This document shows, piece by piece, positions 45,459-58,581 of a stretch of 64,000 bases of DNA; the first letter of the stretch is position 1; each line of letters starts with the position of its first letter. The notes under the pieces are model-generated. The model was not told the origin of the DNA. It ran no database searches and saw only the letters and a program-made list of their open reading frames with translations. The DNA is taken from contig JAULSN010000001.1 in NCBI GenBank assembly GCA_033439765.1, positions 7,068,001-7,132,000 of the forward strand. Direction: 5' to 3'. The stretch is from Lasiosphaeria ovina (lineage: Eukaryota > Ascomycota > Sordariomycetes > Sordariales > Lasiosphaeriaceae). The position numbers and the translations under genes are program-made.

Positions 45459-46161
45459 CCGAGCAGCCAGACGGCGCGACGGGCCAGGTCACGAGGAAAC
45501 GAAAATGTAACTGGACGATCACCGATCGGCCGCAACGAAGTGATGGACGGAGTAAAAGGAGTTGGCAAGTTGTTTTGTATGGCAGGAGGACCGCTTTTCG
45601 CAGAGATTGTATCATACCAATGCACATACCCATGGAATTGTTGTCACTTCACCCGTGCACCTGGCATCAACAAGAACATGGATCAAGCCCATGTGCGCTT
45701 TGTTTACAGTCCTTGTCTTGCTTTGTAAGGAAGCCCGAATGCAATGACGTTGTCCAATTTGGTGATCGGAGTTAACAACTTGCCCATGTAACCAGACTTG
45801 ATGGCGTGCGATGGCGACATTGGGTTGTGGTCGAATGACCATTTCGGGTGGGCAGTCTGCGGGCGTCCCCCACAATGCAGTTCCCCGCCATGCATCTATT
45901 GCCAAGTGTAAACGATGGCGTTGGCGTCGGCGACGGGTCGTGGTGTGCTCGGATGTCGAAACGCACACCCGACTCAGACTCCGGTTCTCGGGCAGCGTCT
46001 TTAATTACGTACATATATCAATATCCAGACATCTCGGCAGACTCACTAATTACTACCAGCCTGGGAACTTGGACCATAAGTACCGCCCCTGAGTCAACTA
46101 AACTAAACACCAAACATTCGACTGTGATATCGCAAAACAGATCATCACACAGTCGTCCAAC
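45459..46161. other. Gene-free stretch
   Basis: About 700 bp; contains the promoter of the dioxygenase gene. No other feature recognised. Confidence 0.45.
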
Positions 46162-47729
46162 ATGGCATCCGCGGCAGTCCAAGCTCCCCAGGTGCCTCCC
46201 GGACCACCAGGCCAGCCCGATATTGGCTACGCGCCGAACTATGGCAAGTTCCTAGCCCGGGGCGAGCGCCGCCACAAGACTGAGAATCTCGACAAGACCC
46301 TTCCGCCCGGGTTCCCCCAGGAGCTGAAGTCGGACCTGGTCTGGGACGGCAACGAGCTTGCCAAGACCTACGACTGGAACTACAGGCTCACCGAGGAAGA
46401 CGTGGAGGAGATCGAGGCTGCTCTGAAGCACTTCAAAGGTCGTGATGTTGCTTACAACTGTTTCCCCGTCTCCAAGACAAGAACATGAATTATCCATTCC
46501 AGAACTCCCAATGCTAACTCCCTGACAGAACTGCAAAAGCCCCTGGGATACATCAGCCAGGAGACTTTCCCCCTGCCCAAGCTGCACAGCACGCTGCGGG
46601 AAATCTCCAAGGAGCTGCACCTCGGCCACGGCTTCAAGGTGGTGCGCGGTGTCCCGGTGACCAAGCACACGCGCGAGGACAACGTGATCATCTACGCGGG
46701 CATCTCGGCGCACGTCGCGCCGGTGCGCGCGCGGCAGGACAACACGTTCCAGGGCGCGCCGGCCGACGTGGTGCTCGCGCACATCAAGGACCTGACGGCC
46801 AACGTCGACGCCGGCAACATCGGCGCGCCGGCCTACACGACCGAGAAGCAGGTCTTCCACACCGACACGGGCGACATCGTCGCCCTGTTCGCCCTCAGCG
46901 AGGCCGCCGACGGCGGCCAGAGCTACCTGTCGAGCAGCTGGCGCGTCTACAACGAGCTCGCTGCCACCCGGCCGGACCTCATCCGCACGCTCGCCGAGCC
47001 GTGGGCTTTTGACACGTGAGATTACCATCTCAACTACAGCGTGGATCTATATATAACTATGGCTGACACGAAAACAGATTCGGCACAGCAACCACGCCCT
47101 ACACGCTCACCCCCCTGCTGCACCACCAACCCGCAACACCCACGGCCCCCGAGCGCCTGATCATCCAGTACGCGCGCCGCAGCTTCACGGGATACTGGGG
47201 CTTGCCGCGGTCGGCCGACATCCCGCCCATCACGGAAGCGCAGGCCGAGGCGCTCGACGCGCTGCACTTCGCGGCCGAGAGGGTCGCGGCGTCGCTCGAC
47301 TTCCACCAGGGCGATATCCAGTACGCGAACAACTTGAGCATCTTCCATGCGCGCGCCGGGTTTACGGATTCCGCGGAGAAGCAGTCAGTTTTTCCTTTCT
47401 TTTCTTTTCTTTTCTTTTCTTTTCTTTTCTTTTCTTTTCTTTTCTTTTCTTTCTTTTCTTTTCTTGTCTTTTCCTTTCCTTCCATGCTTTGATAAAGTCT
47501 ATTTCTCTCCTGGTCACGTTTGATGACCTGACACTGACACGCTTGCCACCACGCGCGCAGACGCCACCTGATCCGGCTCTGGCTGCGCGACCCCGAGTAC
47601 GCGTGGGAGACGCCGGCGGCGCTGCGGGACCGCTGGGACCGCCTGTTCAAGGACGTCAGCCCGGACAAGTCCGTGTTTCCTCTCGAGCCGCGCATCAGGA
47701 CGTCGGCGGGGAAGAATGCGAGGAAGTGA
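46162..47729 (+). CDS. TauD/TfdA-type Fe(II)/2-oxoglutarate dioxygenase
   Basis: Four exons join in frame: 46162-46438, 46529-47015, 47078-47383 and 47561-47729, giving 412 aa. The iron ligands are His203 and Asp205 in VFHTDTGDIV and the distal His359 in RHLIRLWLRD, with Arg362 positioned to bind 2-oxoglutarate. The N-terminus (PGPPGQPDIGYAPNYGKFLA) and HGFKVVRGVP match the common fungal taurine-catabolism-dioxygenase-like family. These enzymes are cytosolic and of mostly unknown substrate. The third intron contains a 70-bp TTTTC repeat. The last splice falls just before the distal His motif, so correct removal of that repetitive intron is essential for activity. Confidence 0.92.
47396..47466 (+). 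repeat. TTTTC pentanucleotide microsatellite in an intron
   Basis: About 70 bases of near-perfect TTTTC/TTTC units inside intron 3 of the dioxygenase gene. It is a long pyrimidine tract upstream of the 3' splice site. Confidence 0.85.
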
Positions 47730-48583
47730 GCTGGACGCGGCTCTGAAAAGGGTAGCGATTATGTGCGGCAATGATTAGCAGTCGAGGCTTGGATGGAGTG
47801 GCACGCACGGTCTGTGTGGTGGCTGCGAGATTGTCTGTAGGCTGTAATTACTGTTTGGCAATGGGATGTGCTTAGTCTCTGACGTTCAGTTTGTTTATTA
47901 CAAATGCCCAAAGCAGTTCCCTACGTATTCAGCTTGAAAATGCTAATTATCAAAATGCAAATTTGAAATCTCTTCCGAGAACAATAACGGCACCCAAATA
48001 ACGCGTTCAGGTTTGCAAAATATGCTGGGTATAGCTTTGCAGTACAGTTTATTTCCCATACAGCGCAGTTCCCAGGTATCCAGGCAACGGGCATCTGTTT
48101 TGTCTGCTGGTGGGAGCGAGCGGTAGCCCATGACAGAAAACACCAGAGATGAAGGCAATACCATCCAGTTCTTCCACCCCAGCGTCAAATCGCGTAATGG
48201 ATTTGTCCCTGCCCCTGCCCCTGCCCCTGCCCCTTTGATCATCGGCCTATTGATTCCATGTCATCAGCTACGAGAAAGGGGCTGGAGCCGCGGAGCGTGA
48301 CAGCAATAGCATCTGTCGGCGATAAACAGCCTCCGGCGCAAGAGTCGTTCGGCGTTTAGAACCACGCAAGTAATTACCAACCCAGGCTTCAACAACTTAT
48401 TATGCAACAACATTACTACCATGCAGATCTGGAGGCTTGCGGACCTGTCAAGACGGCGTACCCCCACCCCGGTTCCCTGTCAAAGCTTATGTCGATGACG
48501 TGCTGGGTCCAATACATTGCTTCACATTTTCACATTTCCAATCCCGAACGTTTGTACGACACGACATGGGCCGTGTCCTGACC

Positions 48584-48614
<31 letters not shown>

Positions 48615-50320
48615 GGCTGCAGGTAGGCAGGCTCGGGGCGGCCGACAATGCGTATGTACTAATTATTGGGTGGGTAGGGTTACCAAAGACGGAGCGCCAG
48701 CAATCACAGGCCAGCAGCTGCTGCCATGGGAAGCAAGTGGGAACGCCACGCATGGCATCTTACTGAAGCAATATGGTGAAGCAGCCAGCACAAGCACCCC
48801 GGTCGAGGTATGCCACAGAGCCGGACGTTGCACCACGGTCAGCGGCCACGGTGTGATAGGCCGCCGCCAAGGGAGGAGTGCACCCATGCCATGCCATGCC
48901 AAACCCGGCCAAGGCCTGTTGTCTGCAGGGAAAATGGGCCACTGTCCCCCAAGCTCGTGCGCCATCGTCAGCCTATGGACCAACGGCGGCTGGTCCCGTT
49001 CTAGCAGCACAGCGCCAGTTAGTCGGTCCAAGCTAGAGCAGACGTCGGACACTACAACTTCTCGGAGCCCGGGCGGGACGGGCTGACCAAAGCCCCGCCG
49101 GCGGCCGGAATTGGGCCAGGACAGTGGACACCCCACGGGGTCGGCAGGCTTGGGTCCGAACGTGAGCTATCGGTTACTCTATAAGTATTGAGCATTCTCT
49201 CCAATGGCGTTAGCGACCCGGCGAGGCGCGCACGGCATATATTGGCGTTGAGGCGTCAGTCGAACTTGTGCCTGCCCGGCCTTGTCCATCCGTGCAGCAC
49301 ACCACTGTAGGACGAAGAACAGGCAGGGGAAAGTGAATGGATGATTGAATGAATCGTGGTCGACAAATGGGGAAAATGGGGGTCAGTCGCGGGCAGACAC
49401 ACGCGCGAGCTAGCTGGGCAAAAAAGCAGCTCACACTTGGGCACATTCGCACCATTCTGGCCTCATAACATGTGCAGCGCAGCGCGTCTGCGGGCGGGAA
49501 CGCAAGTCCGTTTCGCTCCAGTGTGTGCGAGTGCGGGCCCCCCTGTCGATGGCGTTATGAGTGCCGGCGATGAGCAACCGGCCGAGCCAACCACTGCACC
49601 TCGCAACCTGCCCAAACCGGCAGGCGGGTGGCAAAATCCGGGGTTGGGCATGCATGTCGACGATAAAAAGACGACGAAACGGATTAGCCGCCATTGGCCC
49701 AGCCGCCTCGCAGTCTGTCGCTTGCGCTGGGCCAAGACAGCAATCATCGACGTGACGTCTTGGCTCACTTTAGATCCGGGGTTTGCTGCCAGGAAGGGGA
49801 CCAACAACAACACAGCGCAGCGCTGACAGCAGCTTCTGAGCCTGCACCGTCGTCCGTGGCATTACCACGCGAGAACGCAATGGGGGAGGGAGCGTGGGGG
49901 AGAGCAGACGATGGATCGGACCGGAGAGTGACGAGAACGTGCACAGTTCCGAACATGGGCACGCACGCGCGGGATGGACGAGTAACCTCTTATCGCTGCA
50001 GACAGGCCGGGATGGATGCACGCACTGCGAGCTCAGAGAGACGCGGTCCAATGTATCACGGCAGCTGCTGGCCATGCCATGCCATGCCATGCCATCCCTT
50101 GCTGTTGTCACAGATAAATAATCTGCAGCACGCACCGTTCCACCCTGATCCATTCTGCCGCCGATCACTTGCTGGCTTGCTTCTTCCCGTGCTCCCCGCA
50201 CTTGTTTTGTTGATTCCACCCCCATTCTCGGGTGATCAGAGAGAGACGGAAGCACGACATCCTCTCATCCGTGGAATCGCCAAGAAGTGATAATAATAAC
50301 ACTGCAAACGAATCCCAGCC
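47730..50320. other. Gene-free stretch with microsatellites
   Basis: About 2.6 kb between the dioxygenase and permease genes. It holds TGCCCC repeats (about 48207-48233), (CCAG) repeats (48585-48614) and two blocks of GCCAT repeats (about 48887-48900 and 50073-50094). Open frames here lack any protein features. Confidence 0.45.
48585..48614. repeat. (CCAG)7.5 microsatellite
   Basis: Seven and a half CCAG units in a gene-free region. Confidence 0.85.
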
Positions 50321-52755
50321 ATGTCGTCGTTCAACTGGCGGCGGCCATTCCGCAGCCGGGAGGCGGACGAGGGCCGCGACGCGGCCGCCGGCACCGGGAA
50401 CATCAACACGTCGGCATATGACGCCGCCGAGCTGACCGACGGGAGCCTCGTGTTTGTGGCCGAGAAGGGCGGCAACGACTCGCTGCCGTCGTACCAAGAG
50501 GCCACGGGCGCGCCCGTCGAGACGAGCTCGCCGCTGGGCTACTCCGTCGGCGCCATCACCATCATCTTCCTGAACATCAGCAAGATGATCGGCACCGGCG
50601 TCTACTCCACCCGTGAGCATCTTGTCCAGCCTCCTCCACCTGCCATGACACCCAACCAGCTGCTCCTCCCCTTTGCCATGGCTGGCTGGTGTTGACGAAA
50701 CGGCGATACAGCTTCGGGCATCCTCAGCGGCACCGGCTCCGTCGGCCTCTCCATGATTTACTGGGCGCTGGGCTTCCTGACCTCGATTGCGAGCTTGTCC
50801 GTCTACCTCGAGTACGCCGCCTACTTCCCCAACCGGTCCGGGTCCGAGGTGGTCTACCTCGAGCAGGCCTACCCGCGCCCGCGCTGGCTGTTTCCCACTT
50901 CGTTTGCCTTTCTGTCGGTCGCGCTGTCGTTTAGCAGCGGCAACGCCATTGGTGAGCAGAGTTCTTCCCCGTCGCCAGCTAGTAGGCTGGTATGGACAGC
51001 CGCTGACTGATTCGCGTGTGCCAGTCCTGGCTCAGTATCTCTTCCGCACGAACGGGTACACGCCCACCGCCTGGGAGCTCAAGGGGGTGGCTGTTGCAGG
51101 ATACACGGTTGCTGTGCTCGGTAAGTGAGGCCCGGAAAAGAGTCACTCGTGTCTTAGCAGTTGACTAACACGCACCCGTGCTTTTCAAAAGTCGTCGCCT
51201 TCAACACGCGCGTCTCGTACGGAATTTCGAACGCAATCGGCATCGTCAAGGTACTGACGCTCGTCTTCATCGCCCTGACGGGCCTAATCGTGCTGGGCGG
51301 CAACGTCTCGCGCGTGCCGGATCCGCACGCCAACTTTGTCAACCCCTTTGAGGGCACGGCCACGCCGTATGGCGCCACCAACGCGCTTTACAAGATTGTG
51401 TTCTCATATGCGGGCTTTGAGAATGCCTTCAACGTTGTCAACGAGATCAAGGTGTGTTTCATCTCCATTGCCGTGTAATTGAAGTGGGAACGTGATGAGG
51501 CAAGATGAGGAGAAGGAGGAATGGTGATGAAAGAGAGATCATAAAAGAGAGCCTACCAGACAAAAGTGAGAGAATCGCGGACATGAGCTGACAAAGCACC
51601 GCAACATCTAGAACCCCGTCAAGCAGCTCAAGCGCAACGGCTTCGTCTCGCTGACCGTCGTGGCGATCCTGTACATCCTGGCCAACATTGCCTACTTCGC
51701 CGCGGTGCCCAAGGCGGACCTCAAGGCGGCCAAGCAGATCGCCGCCAGCCTGTTCTTCACCAACGTGTTCGGGCCCGGCAACGCCGTCAAGGGCCTCAAC
51801 ATTCTGATCGCGCTGAGCTCGTTCGGAAACCTGGTCGCCGTGCTGCTGGGGTCTTCGCGTTTGATTCGCGAGTGTGGACGGTGAGTCTTTTTTTTTTTTT
51901 TTTTTGGCGCGCATCCCACGAAAAGATTAGATGGGAGAACAGCAGGAAAGAGAGAGAGAAAAGAAAAGTCTGCGAGGCAATGGCACTGACCGTCCAACAG
52001 ACAGGGCGTGCTTCCCTTCCCGCGATTCTGGGCATCGACGCGGCCCTTCGGCACGCCGCTCGGCCCGTACGCGCTGAAATGGGCTCTGACGATAGTCATG
52101 ATCATCGCGCCGCCGGCCGGCGACGCCTTCAACTTCGTGACAGATCTGCAGGTGTACCCGTCGGCCTTCTTCAACGTGGTGATGGCCGTGGGGATCTACC
52201 TGGTGCGGATCCGGCGCAGGCACCTGGGGCTGCCGCGGGCCGAGTTCCGCGCCTGGGACCCCGTCATCATCTTCAACATCCTCGTCAACCTGTACCTCCT
52301 CATCATGCCCTGGTACCCGCCGGCCGGGGGCATATATGCTGGCGACGTCAGCTTCTGGTATGCCACATATGTCGTGACAGGAATCGCCATGTAAGTTGCT
52401 CCGCACACCAGGATGACATAAAATTCGGATCATTCAATGCTGACAAAAGCCACCAACCAGTCTCATCGGATGCGGCGTGTACTATTACCTCTGGATTTCG
52501 GCGATTCCCCGGCTGCGCGGCTACCGGATCCGCCAGGAGGTGGTCGTGTTCGACCACGGTGCGCAGAGCCACCGGCTGATCAAGGTCCCGGTGGACGAGC
52601 TAGCGCACTTTGATGCGACCCACGACGCCGTTGGGCGGCCGCTTGCCGAGTCGGGGTCCGATGCGGGAGCCGGAGATGACTTGAAGAAGGACGGCTCCGC
52701 CGAAGCGACTAGGGAGGGGCCGGCCGTGCCGATAGTTGATGCCGAGAAGCAGTGA
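50321..52755 (+). CDS. APC-family amino-acid permease, MUP1-like
   Basis: Plasma-membrane amino-acid importer of the fungal L-type (MUP1 methionine permease) group. Seven exons join in frame: 50321-50612, 50712-50951, 51025-51120, 51192-51451, 51612-51880, 52001-52390 and 52461-52755, giving 613 aa with about 12 helices. The charged cytosolic N-terminus precedes LGYSVGAITIIFLNISKMIG and TGVYSTPSGILSGTGSVGLS. This includes the G-[TS]-G-x-[YF] substrate motif of helix 1. Later marks are YLEYAAYFPNRSGSEVVYLE, VVNEIKNPVKQLKR and FGNLVAVLLGSSRLIREC. The tail is acidic and hydrophilic. Intron 5 opens with an 18-T run. Substrate (methionine or other neutral amino acid) is inferred from family. Confidence 0.93.
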
Positions 52756-54189
52756 CGGGCCCGGCACACGAGTGAGAGATCTGACTTTGGGTGAGAAAGA
52801 TGCAGCGGGTTGGGGGATAAGCAAAGTCTCCGAGAATCTCTGTCGGCTGGGGCGCGGATTTGTCGCGGACCAGAGTCTAGAACTTTGGTTTTTTGCCGCG
52901 GGTTTCCTACCTGGAAGAAAATAAACGCACGATTGCTCTGCATGGAACTACCTACCGCTTAATGTCACTCAAGGATTTGCCATTAGCCAGTAGAATCACG
53001 GCGCGAGCTGCGAAACGGGGCACACGTGAGCCTCTGCAGTGAATATCCTGGTCGGGGCCTTTCACCTTCTCGGGTTGTTATGTAATGGTGTCCCCTATGA
53101 TTGGTTTCTGGCCCAACAGTAAATATGCGGCTAGGAGCGGGGAGGCCAGCAAGTGCAGAGTGCAGAGGCAGATTTTTTGGACGAACCGAAAATATACCCT
53201 CCTTGACCAGCACGCCCCGCTCCAATACCAAAAACGGTGCCTACGGACCAATGCCTAGAGTACGAAAGAGGAGACAGATGTCATATCTTATCAAGTGGGA
53301 TCTCTCTTGGCCGTCGACCGGCGGCGACCCGGCCCCAAGTGGACCGCCGTGGATCGCGGGTGAATTACTTGCATATAAGCGAGGCTAGCGCTCAAAACTA
53401 GGGGTCCAAATGCGAATGGATCTAATCAAGCCCGGGCAAGTTCAACAAGTGAGTGACGGGCGATGCAGCAGGATCAAGGGCAGCAAGCAACTTTGAGGTT
53501 GGCTGATCGGGACAACGATGATCTTCTTGCTATCTCCAGCTGACGAATCAGCCCAGAACTCCTGGACAGCATCATAGATTGTGCGGTGTAACCAGCTTAG
53601 ATAGGTACTGCTTCATATCCCCGCACGACACTGCACTGCTGCAGCTGCACGCTGCGCGCTCGCTGTGTGATAAGAGCGTTGAGGTGGGGAGGCTCATATC
53701 CCGCTCCAATCGAGGATCCGGGCCAAGGTGCTCTTCCCGCATCGGATGGAATGCTCTGCGGGGAGGGTCCGTCAGTCGTTCGTTCGACCGCGATGGCGCA
53801 CTGTTATCCAACGGCACAGCGCCGCAGCCAGGCCAGGTCATCTCAATTGAAGCCGGGATCAGCTATCCAGGTCTGCAACGTCGGCTGGAAACCGGTATCG
53901 GCTCAGAAATATGCTTCATATCCGCGGCAAGGAGAAATAAACTGGGGTTGCAGCGGCTTGCCACTTTGGGCACGACGCTGTGGCCCACACAGCAGAAAGC
54001 TTGGCTGAAAATCGTAACTGCTTGCCTGACCATTTGGTCGTCCGCCCCCCTCTCTGAGCATTTGCCACTCGGCAGAAAAAGAGACAAAGGTCCATAAGGC
54101 TCTGACAAGACCGCAATTGATCTGGAAAGAAGTAACTGAGAAGAGTTGGATCATTGGCTTGGCTTCCTCGTACCCAGCAACAAGGGACC
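52756..54189. other. Gene-free stretch
   Basis: About 1.4 kb upstream of the MFS gene. Scattered short frames on both strands, no motifs. No gene supported. Confidence 0.45.
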
Positions 54190-56145
54190 ATGGATAACAA
54201 CAACACACCAAAGGATGGTGATAACGTGCCCTCATCCCCACCAGAGGTGGAATCGGCTCGTCTGCTAGGGTGCAAAACATCTAAGCCCGGATATGCAACG
54301 TTCCCCGAGTCCCACGAAGAAGAATTGTGGAAGCCCTCACCTGGGTTCTGGTGGATCGAGACCTGTATGTTGTGCATTGTTGCTGGAGGCAGGAACACTT
54401 GCTAACAAATGTCGCGACACCACCAGGTCTCTGGGCCAATGTATTCCTGGCTGGGTTCGATGGCACAGTCACGGCGTCCACCTATGCCGCCATCAGCTCG
54501 GACTTCAATGCCGCCAATAATGCCGCTTGGCTGACGACCTCGTACCTCATCACAAGCACCGCCTTCCAGCCACTGTATGGCCGCTTGTCAGACATGTTTG
54601 GGAGACGCATATGCTTCTTCGTCTCCACGGTGACCTTCATGCTGGGCTGCTTGGGCTGCGCCATTGCTCCAGACATTTTGACTCTCAACCTGATGAGGGC
54701 CCTGACGGGGTTTGGAGGAGGAGGTCTGATCACCATGGGTGAGAATGCTTGCACACTACCGACTCTGGCTCTTGGGCAGCACTTGCTGATCAACGCGTAG
54801 CAACCGTTATCAACTCTGACATGATCCCCTTCAAACAGAGAGGCATGTACCAAGCCATGCAGAACATCCTGGTTGGCTTTGGCGCCGTCTTGGGTGCGTC
54901 GCTCGGAGGCATGATCGCCGAGAGCATCGGGTGGAGATGGTGCTTTCTTCTGCAAGTTCCCGTGTCCTTGCTGGCGCTCGTTGTCGGCTACCGCGTGTTG
55001 GAGAACCCGGGATTTACCGTCTTGGAGTTGACGCGCAACCGCAGCTTCCGGTCGGCACTCCGACATGTGGACATATCAGGAGCTTCTTTCCTCGTTGTCG
55101 GACTGGTCGCCCAGCTTGCGGGCCTGAGCTTTGGCGGAAATGAGTATCCCTGGGCCAGCCCGGTTGTAGTCTCTACGCTGGTTGGAAGTACTGTGCTGCT
55201 GGCCGTATTCGTGGTGATCGAGGCCGAAACTAAGGCGGTACCCATGATCCCGCTGAGGATGCTGAAAGGGTGGCAGCCTATCGCAATCCAGCTGACCAAC
55301 ATTTTCGCTGGCATGTCGTCATATGCTGTAAGCGATACATTCCCCCTTTGCAGAGAAACGACCACTGACTGCTGCGCAGTACATGTTCATGATCCCACTG
55401 TATCTCCAGGCCGTGCGTGGTGATTCCACGACGGCAGCTGGCCTGCGGCTTATTGTTCCATCACTAGCAACACCTGTCGGCAGTGTTATCGCAGGGTCCC
55501 TGATGCATCGCGGTTATCGCCTGTGTCATAATGTCCGCATCGGCACGGCCTTGATGCTCCTTGGAAACGTGCTTGCGTGCACAATGGGGACGTCAGGCGC
55601 TCGATGGAAGGAGTTCGCGTACATGGTACCGGCTAATCTCGGTATTGGCCTAACGAACCCCAGCGTTCTATTTAGCTTCATCTCGCTCTTCGAGCACAGA
55701 GGTAAGAGCGATGCCGTCCCTGGAGACAAGGCCAAGACTTACGTATCGTGATGCAGAGCAGGCAGTGGCCACGTCAACGGTATATCTGCTGCGTTCCATG
55801 GGCACAATCTATGGTGTCACCGTCACCTCCTCGATTGTCCAGAATGTCCTGCTATCAAGGTTGCCGGCGGCTCTCGGAGACCTGGCGACTGACGAGGTAG
55901 GTCCCCATATGATGCGTGCTCGGTTGAGAAGCACTGCTAACGCAAACTCCAACCGGTAGCTTGTCGAGAAGCTGAGGAAATCCATCTTTGCGCTGCGAGA
56001 ACTCCCACTTGAGACCGAGTTGGCAGTCCGGGCACTGTATGACGACGCACTGAGGATAGCATTTGTAGCATCGAGCGGCTTCGCCCTGCTGGCATTCGTC
56101 TTTTCGCTGGCTCAAAGGACGGGGGCGCTGCAGAGGAAGTCGTGA
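54190..56145 (+). CDS. MFS drug/basic-amino-acid transporter (DHA2/14-TM, VBA-like)
   Basis: Proton-driven exporter or vacuolar transporter. Six exons join in frame: 54190-54364, 54427-54738, 54801-55327, 55380-55701, 55757-55896 and 55960-56145, giving 553 aa. The first helix carries LAGFDGTVTASTYAAISSDF, close to the D1 motif (LD-x-T-I-V-x-x-A-L-P) of this group. The loop 2-3 motif is GRLSDMFGRR, and the antiporter motif C region reads GFGAVLGASLGGMIAESIGWRW. Helices continue to the C-terminal LLAFVFSLAQRTG. Layout matches VBA-type and HC-toxin-efflux-like carriers. The first junction (ETC|LWANVF) is the least secure. No partner biosynthetic genes nearby. Confidence 0.92.
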
Positions 56146-57199
56146 CGTGCGGCAGAGCGTGAGATTATCGAGCCTTGCTGGAGCGGTAGCAGTGGTAACA
56201 GAGCCTAGAAGCAGCCGCTCGAGGGGTTCGACGTGTGCTTTGACGGGATGCTTTGTCGGGGGATGGGCGACAAGGTGCAAAATAGCAGGATGCTTGATTG
56301 ACGACGGGTAGTGCGAGGTGCGGTGATGTCGATTGAACAAGAAACAGCTCAAATTTCCGCGCCGTGCAGTGGAAGACGACGCTCAAAGGGGAGGAGCGTG
56401 CTGTGGGAAGGTGCGAACCTAGGTTATCGTTGTTGATGGGCTGGTCGAGACTCGGGTGGTTATTGCGGCAGTCTCGTCAGCGGCCCCAAAATGACGTGCG
56501 AGCTTGTCCACACCGCCAACACGATCGCCTCCCTTTTTCCACCATACCAACAACTGTTGCTCAGACACCCCCAATCTTTAAACAGATGCGGCTAAAGCCA
56601 CATAATTCGAGTAAAATTGATGCATTTTGATACTGAAATGGTCTACATTCTGTCCGGCGATGATATGTGGGATCCTAATTGTCAATTTAATTATCTTCCA
56701 TTTTGCGAACCCGACATATCCTACCAACTACCGGGTAATTCCGGAGTCACCCCAATTGTCAACCCCGAGAATTTAACTGCTCCTGAACAGTGAAAGACTA
56801 ATGGGGCGAGTATTGAATACATTTAATGAAGATTTTACTCCGGTGGATCAGCTCGAGAAAGATTACCAGCACCCGCTGGCCGCCGTAGATGGGAGAGAGA
56901 GTGGCGATCATAGCTCTCCAGCCTCGCACCGTGATCCAGCCGACGATCAACGTCCTATTTGAAGAGTCCCACACCTCTCCAAACAGGGGGTATGGCGCCG
57001 TCTGGAAACGCTCATCAGCTGGAAAGTGAATGTTGGGCTGCAGGGACGACTGAAGCCCGTAGTTGCGGAACTCGCGATAGAACTTCCTCCGAGGAAGGGT
57101 TTGGGTCTTGTCTTGCAAAATCCAAAATGGAAGATACCTGTCTTCACACTGCAGCCAGATGGCCTGGTCCCGTCGGCTATATTTGTACCTATTGTCGAC
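56146..57199. other. Gene-free stretch
   Basis: From about 56560 the sequence becomes AT-richer. A minus-strand open frame at 56798-57304 has no recognisable features of its own and overlaps the HET scrap in another frame. No intact gene supported. Confidence 0.4.
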
Positions 57200-57345
57200 C
57201 CACACACCATGGTTCACAATGACGAGCTGCTTCGAGGGCGTCCTCGAGCGCGGCCTCGGTCTCGGGAGGCAGATCGACCAGATAGGCGTAGCAGACGTCG
57301 GCATTTTGGTACCAGACCGAGCCCACTGTAGCGCCCTGTACAGGT
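57200..57345 (-). pseudogene. HET-domain gene remnant
   Basis: In one minus-strand frame 57314 downward reads WYQNADVCYAYLVDLPPE and continues EAALEDALEAARHCEPW. W-Y-x-x-A-x-V-C-Y-x-Y-L-x-D is a core signature of HET (heterokaryon incompatibility) domains; the intact HET at 62284 has WYRRASVCYTYMSDVP at the same place. In-frame stops follow within about ten codons and the region before the motif does not match, so only a scrap remains. Confidence 0.45.
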
Positions 57346-58581
57346 GCTCTCTTACAGGCCTGTCAGGGGTCTTGGGCGAAAACTTCCTTTTGCCTTAGCT
57401 TGGCGCACGATCATAATTACGTAATCAAGCCATTACGTAATCAGGCCGAGGTATTTGCATCTCTCTTCCAACTTCCTCCCCTTAAATATTTTCACCTTGT
57501 CCTCAATTCTACACCGAAATTTCTAGCTTTCGAACCCCCATCCTCCCAAGCGGCGCTCAAGGGGCAGAGATTTCGTTGTGGGGCGATTTTCTTATTGGGT
57601 CACCACATCTAGAGGATATAAGGGGCTACATAGCTGCGGTGGAATAAAGTTTAATTTAGAGGGGAATATTATACAGCCTAGCCGTCTGTTCATTCCGCTT
57701 CGGCATAACGTTAAAGGACTAGCGTCAGTGACTCGAGAGTCACGCTCAACATCACCCCTTTGAAAATGACCCGCGGTGAACAAAATCCGCCCCACTGCAT
57801 TTTTCACCACGCTCGGGGTCAACACAACCGCGCAAGATCACCACCCTTCACTAGGCGATTGGAAGCACCTCGACCTATCCAGTGTCTACCCGAGTCACAG
57901 AGGTCAGGTTAGTAAGGTAGCATGGGAGTATGGGAGCATCCTGTTGATCAGAATTCATGCAGAGATGCTCTTTTCCAACTAGATAGAACAACGGCACTAC
58001 CTAGAGGTTCAGGCTAGGTGTGGCAGCTCTTGTGAATTCAGAAAATATTTTGGGGTTAGTCAAAGACGCTCTTGAGACTATTTTTGCGCGCGACCTTGGC
58101 GACACGTTCTTGCGACTGGCAGGACCCCGCCAAACCACATTTAAGACCGGAAATCCCCTCACGGTCCGAGAAGCACAATTGTCACACGGGACACGTCCTT
58201 CAGGTCGAACGGCCTACCATGTTTTTGTACCACCCCATATGTACGAACAAGTCAGGCGGCAAGTGAATGAGTGGCCTAGAGACCATGACAGGAATGAAGA
58301 CAAGGGTGCTGGCACGGGACACAGTGCAAGAATGTACCCAGTCATATAGTATAGGTAACCGCCACAGACGTAATAAATGTATGGGGCCTCTAGGTACTGG
58401 GGCCAGTCTTCTTGGGCATAAATAGGCTTTACTCACCACAGCAAGAACTGTGAGGAAGAAAGGACCTTGAGGCCAAAGAAGATTATTGCGTACCAAACTC
58501 TTTGCTTAGGCTATCTTGCCCTAAAGGCGGATCCCCTCGTCACAACAATAATCTCATCGCCACATCACTCTCCTCCACTCC
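57346..58581. other. Gene-free, AT-richer stretch
   Basis: Short frames such as 58020-58349 have no recognisable domain. Probably degraded DNA of the HET island. Confidence 0.4.

Noticed and set aside
39019..47729. P450 plus dioxygenase plus transporter as one pathway
   Set aside because: They are separated by a copper transporter, a tRNA and a membrane protein, on both strands, with no backbone enzyme.
48663..49136. Minus-strand frame of 157 codons
   Set aside because: Spans GCCAT repeats and has no family features.
49356..49826. Plus-strand frame of 156 codons before the permease
   Set aside because: No recognisable sequence pattern; overlapping frames of equal length on both strands.
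56798..57304. Minus-strand frame of 168 codons
   Set aside because: It overlaps a clear HET signature that lies in a different frame, so this frame is probably accidental.
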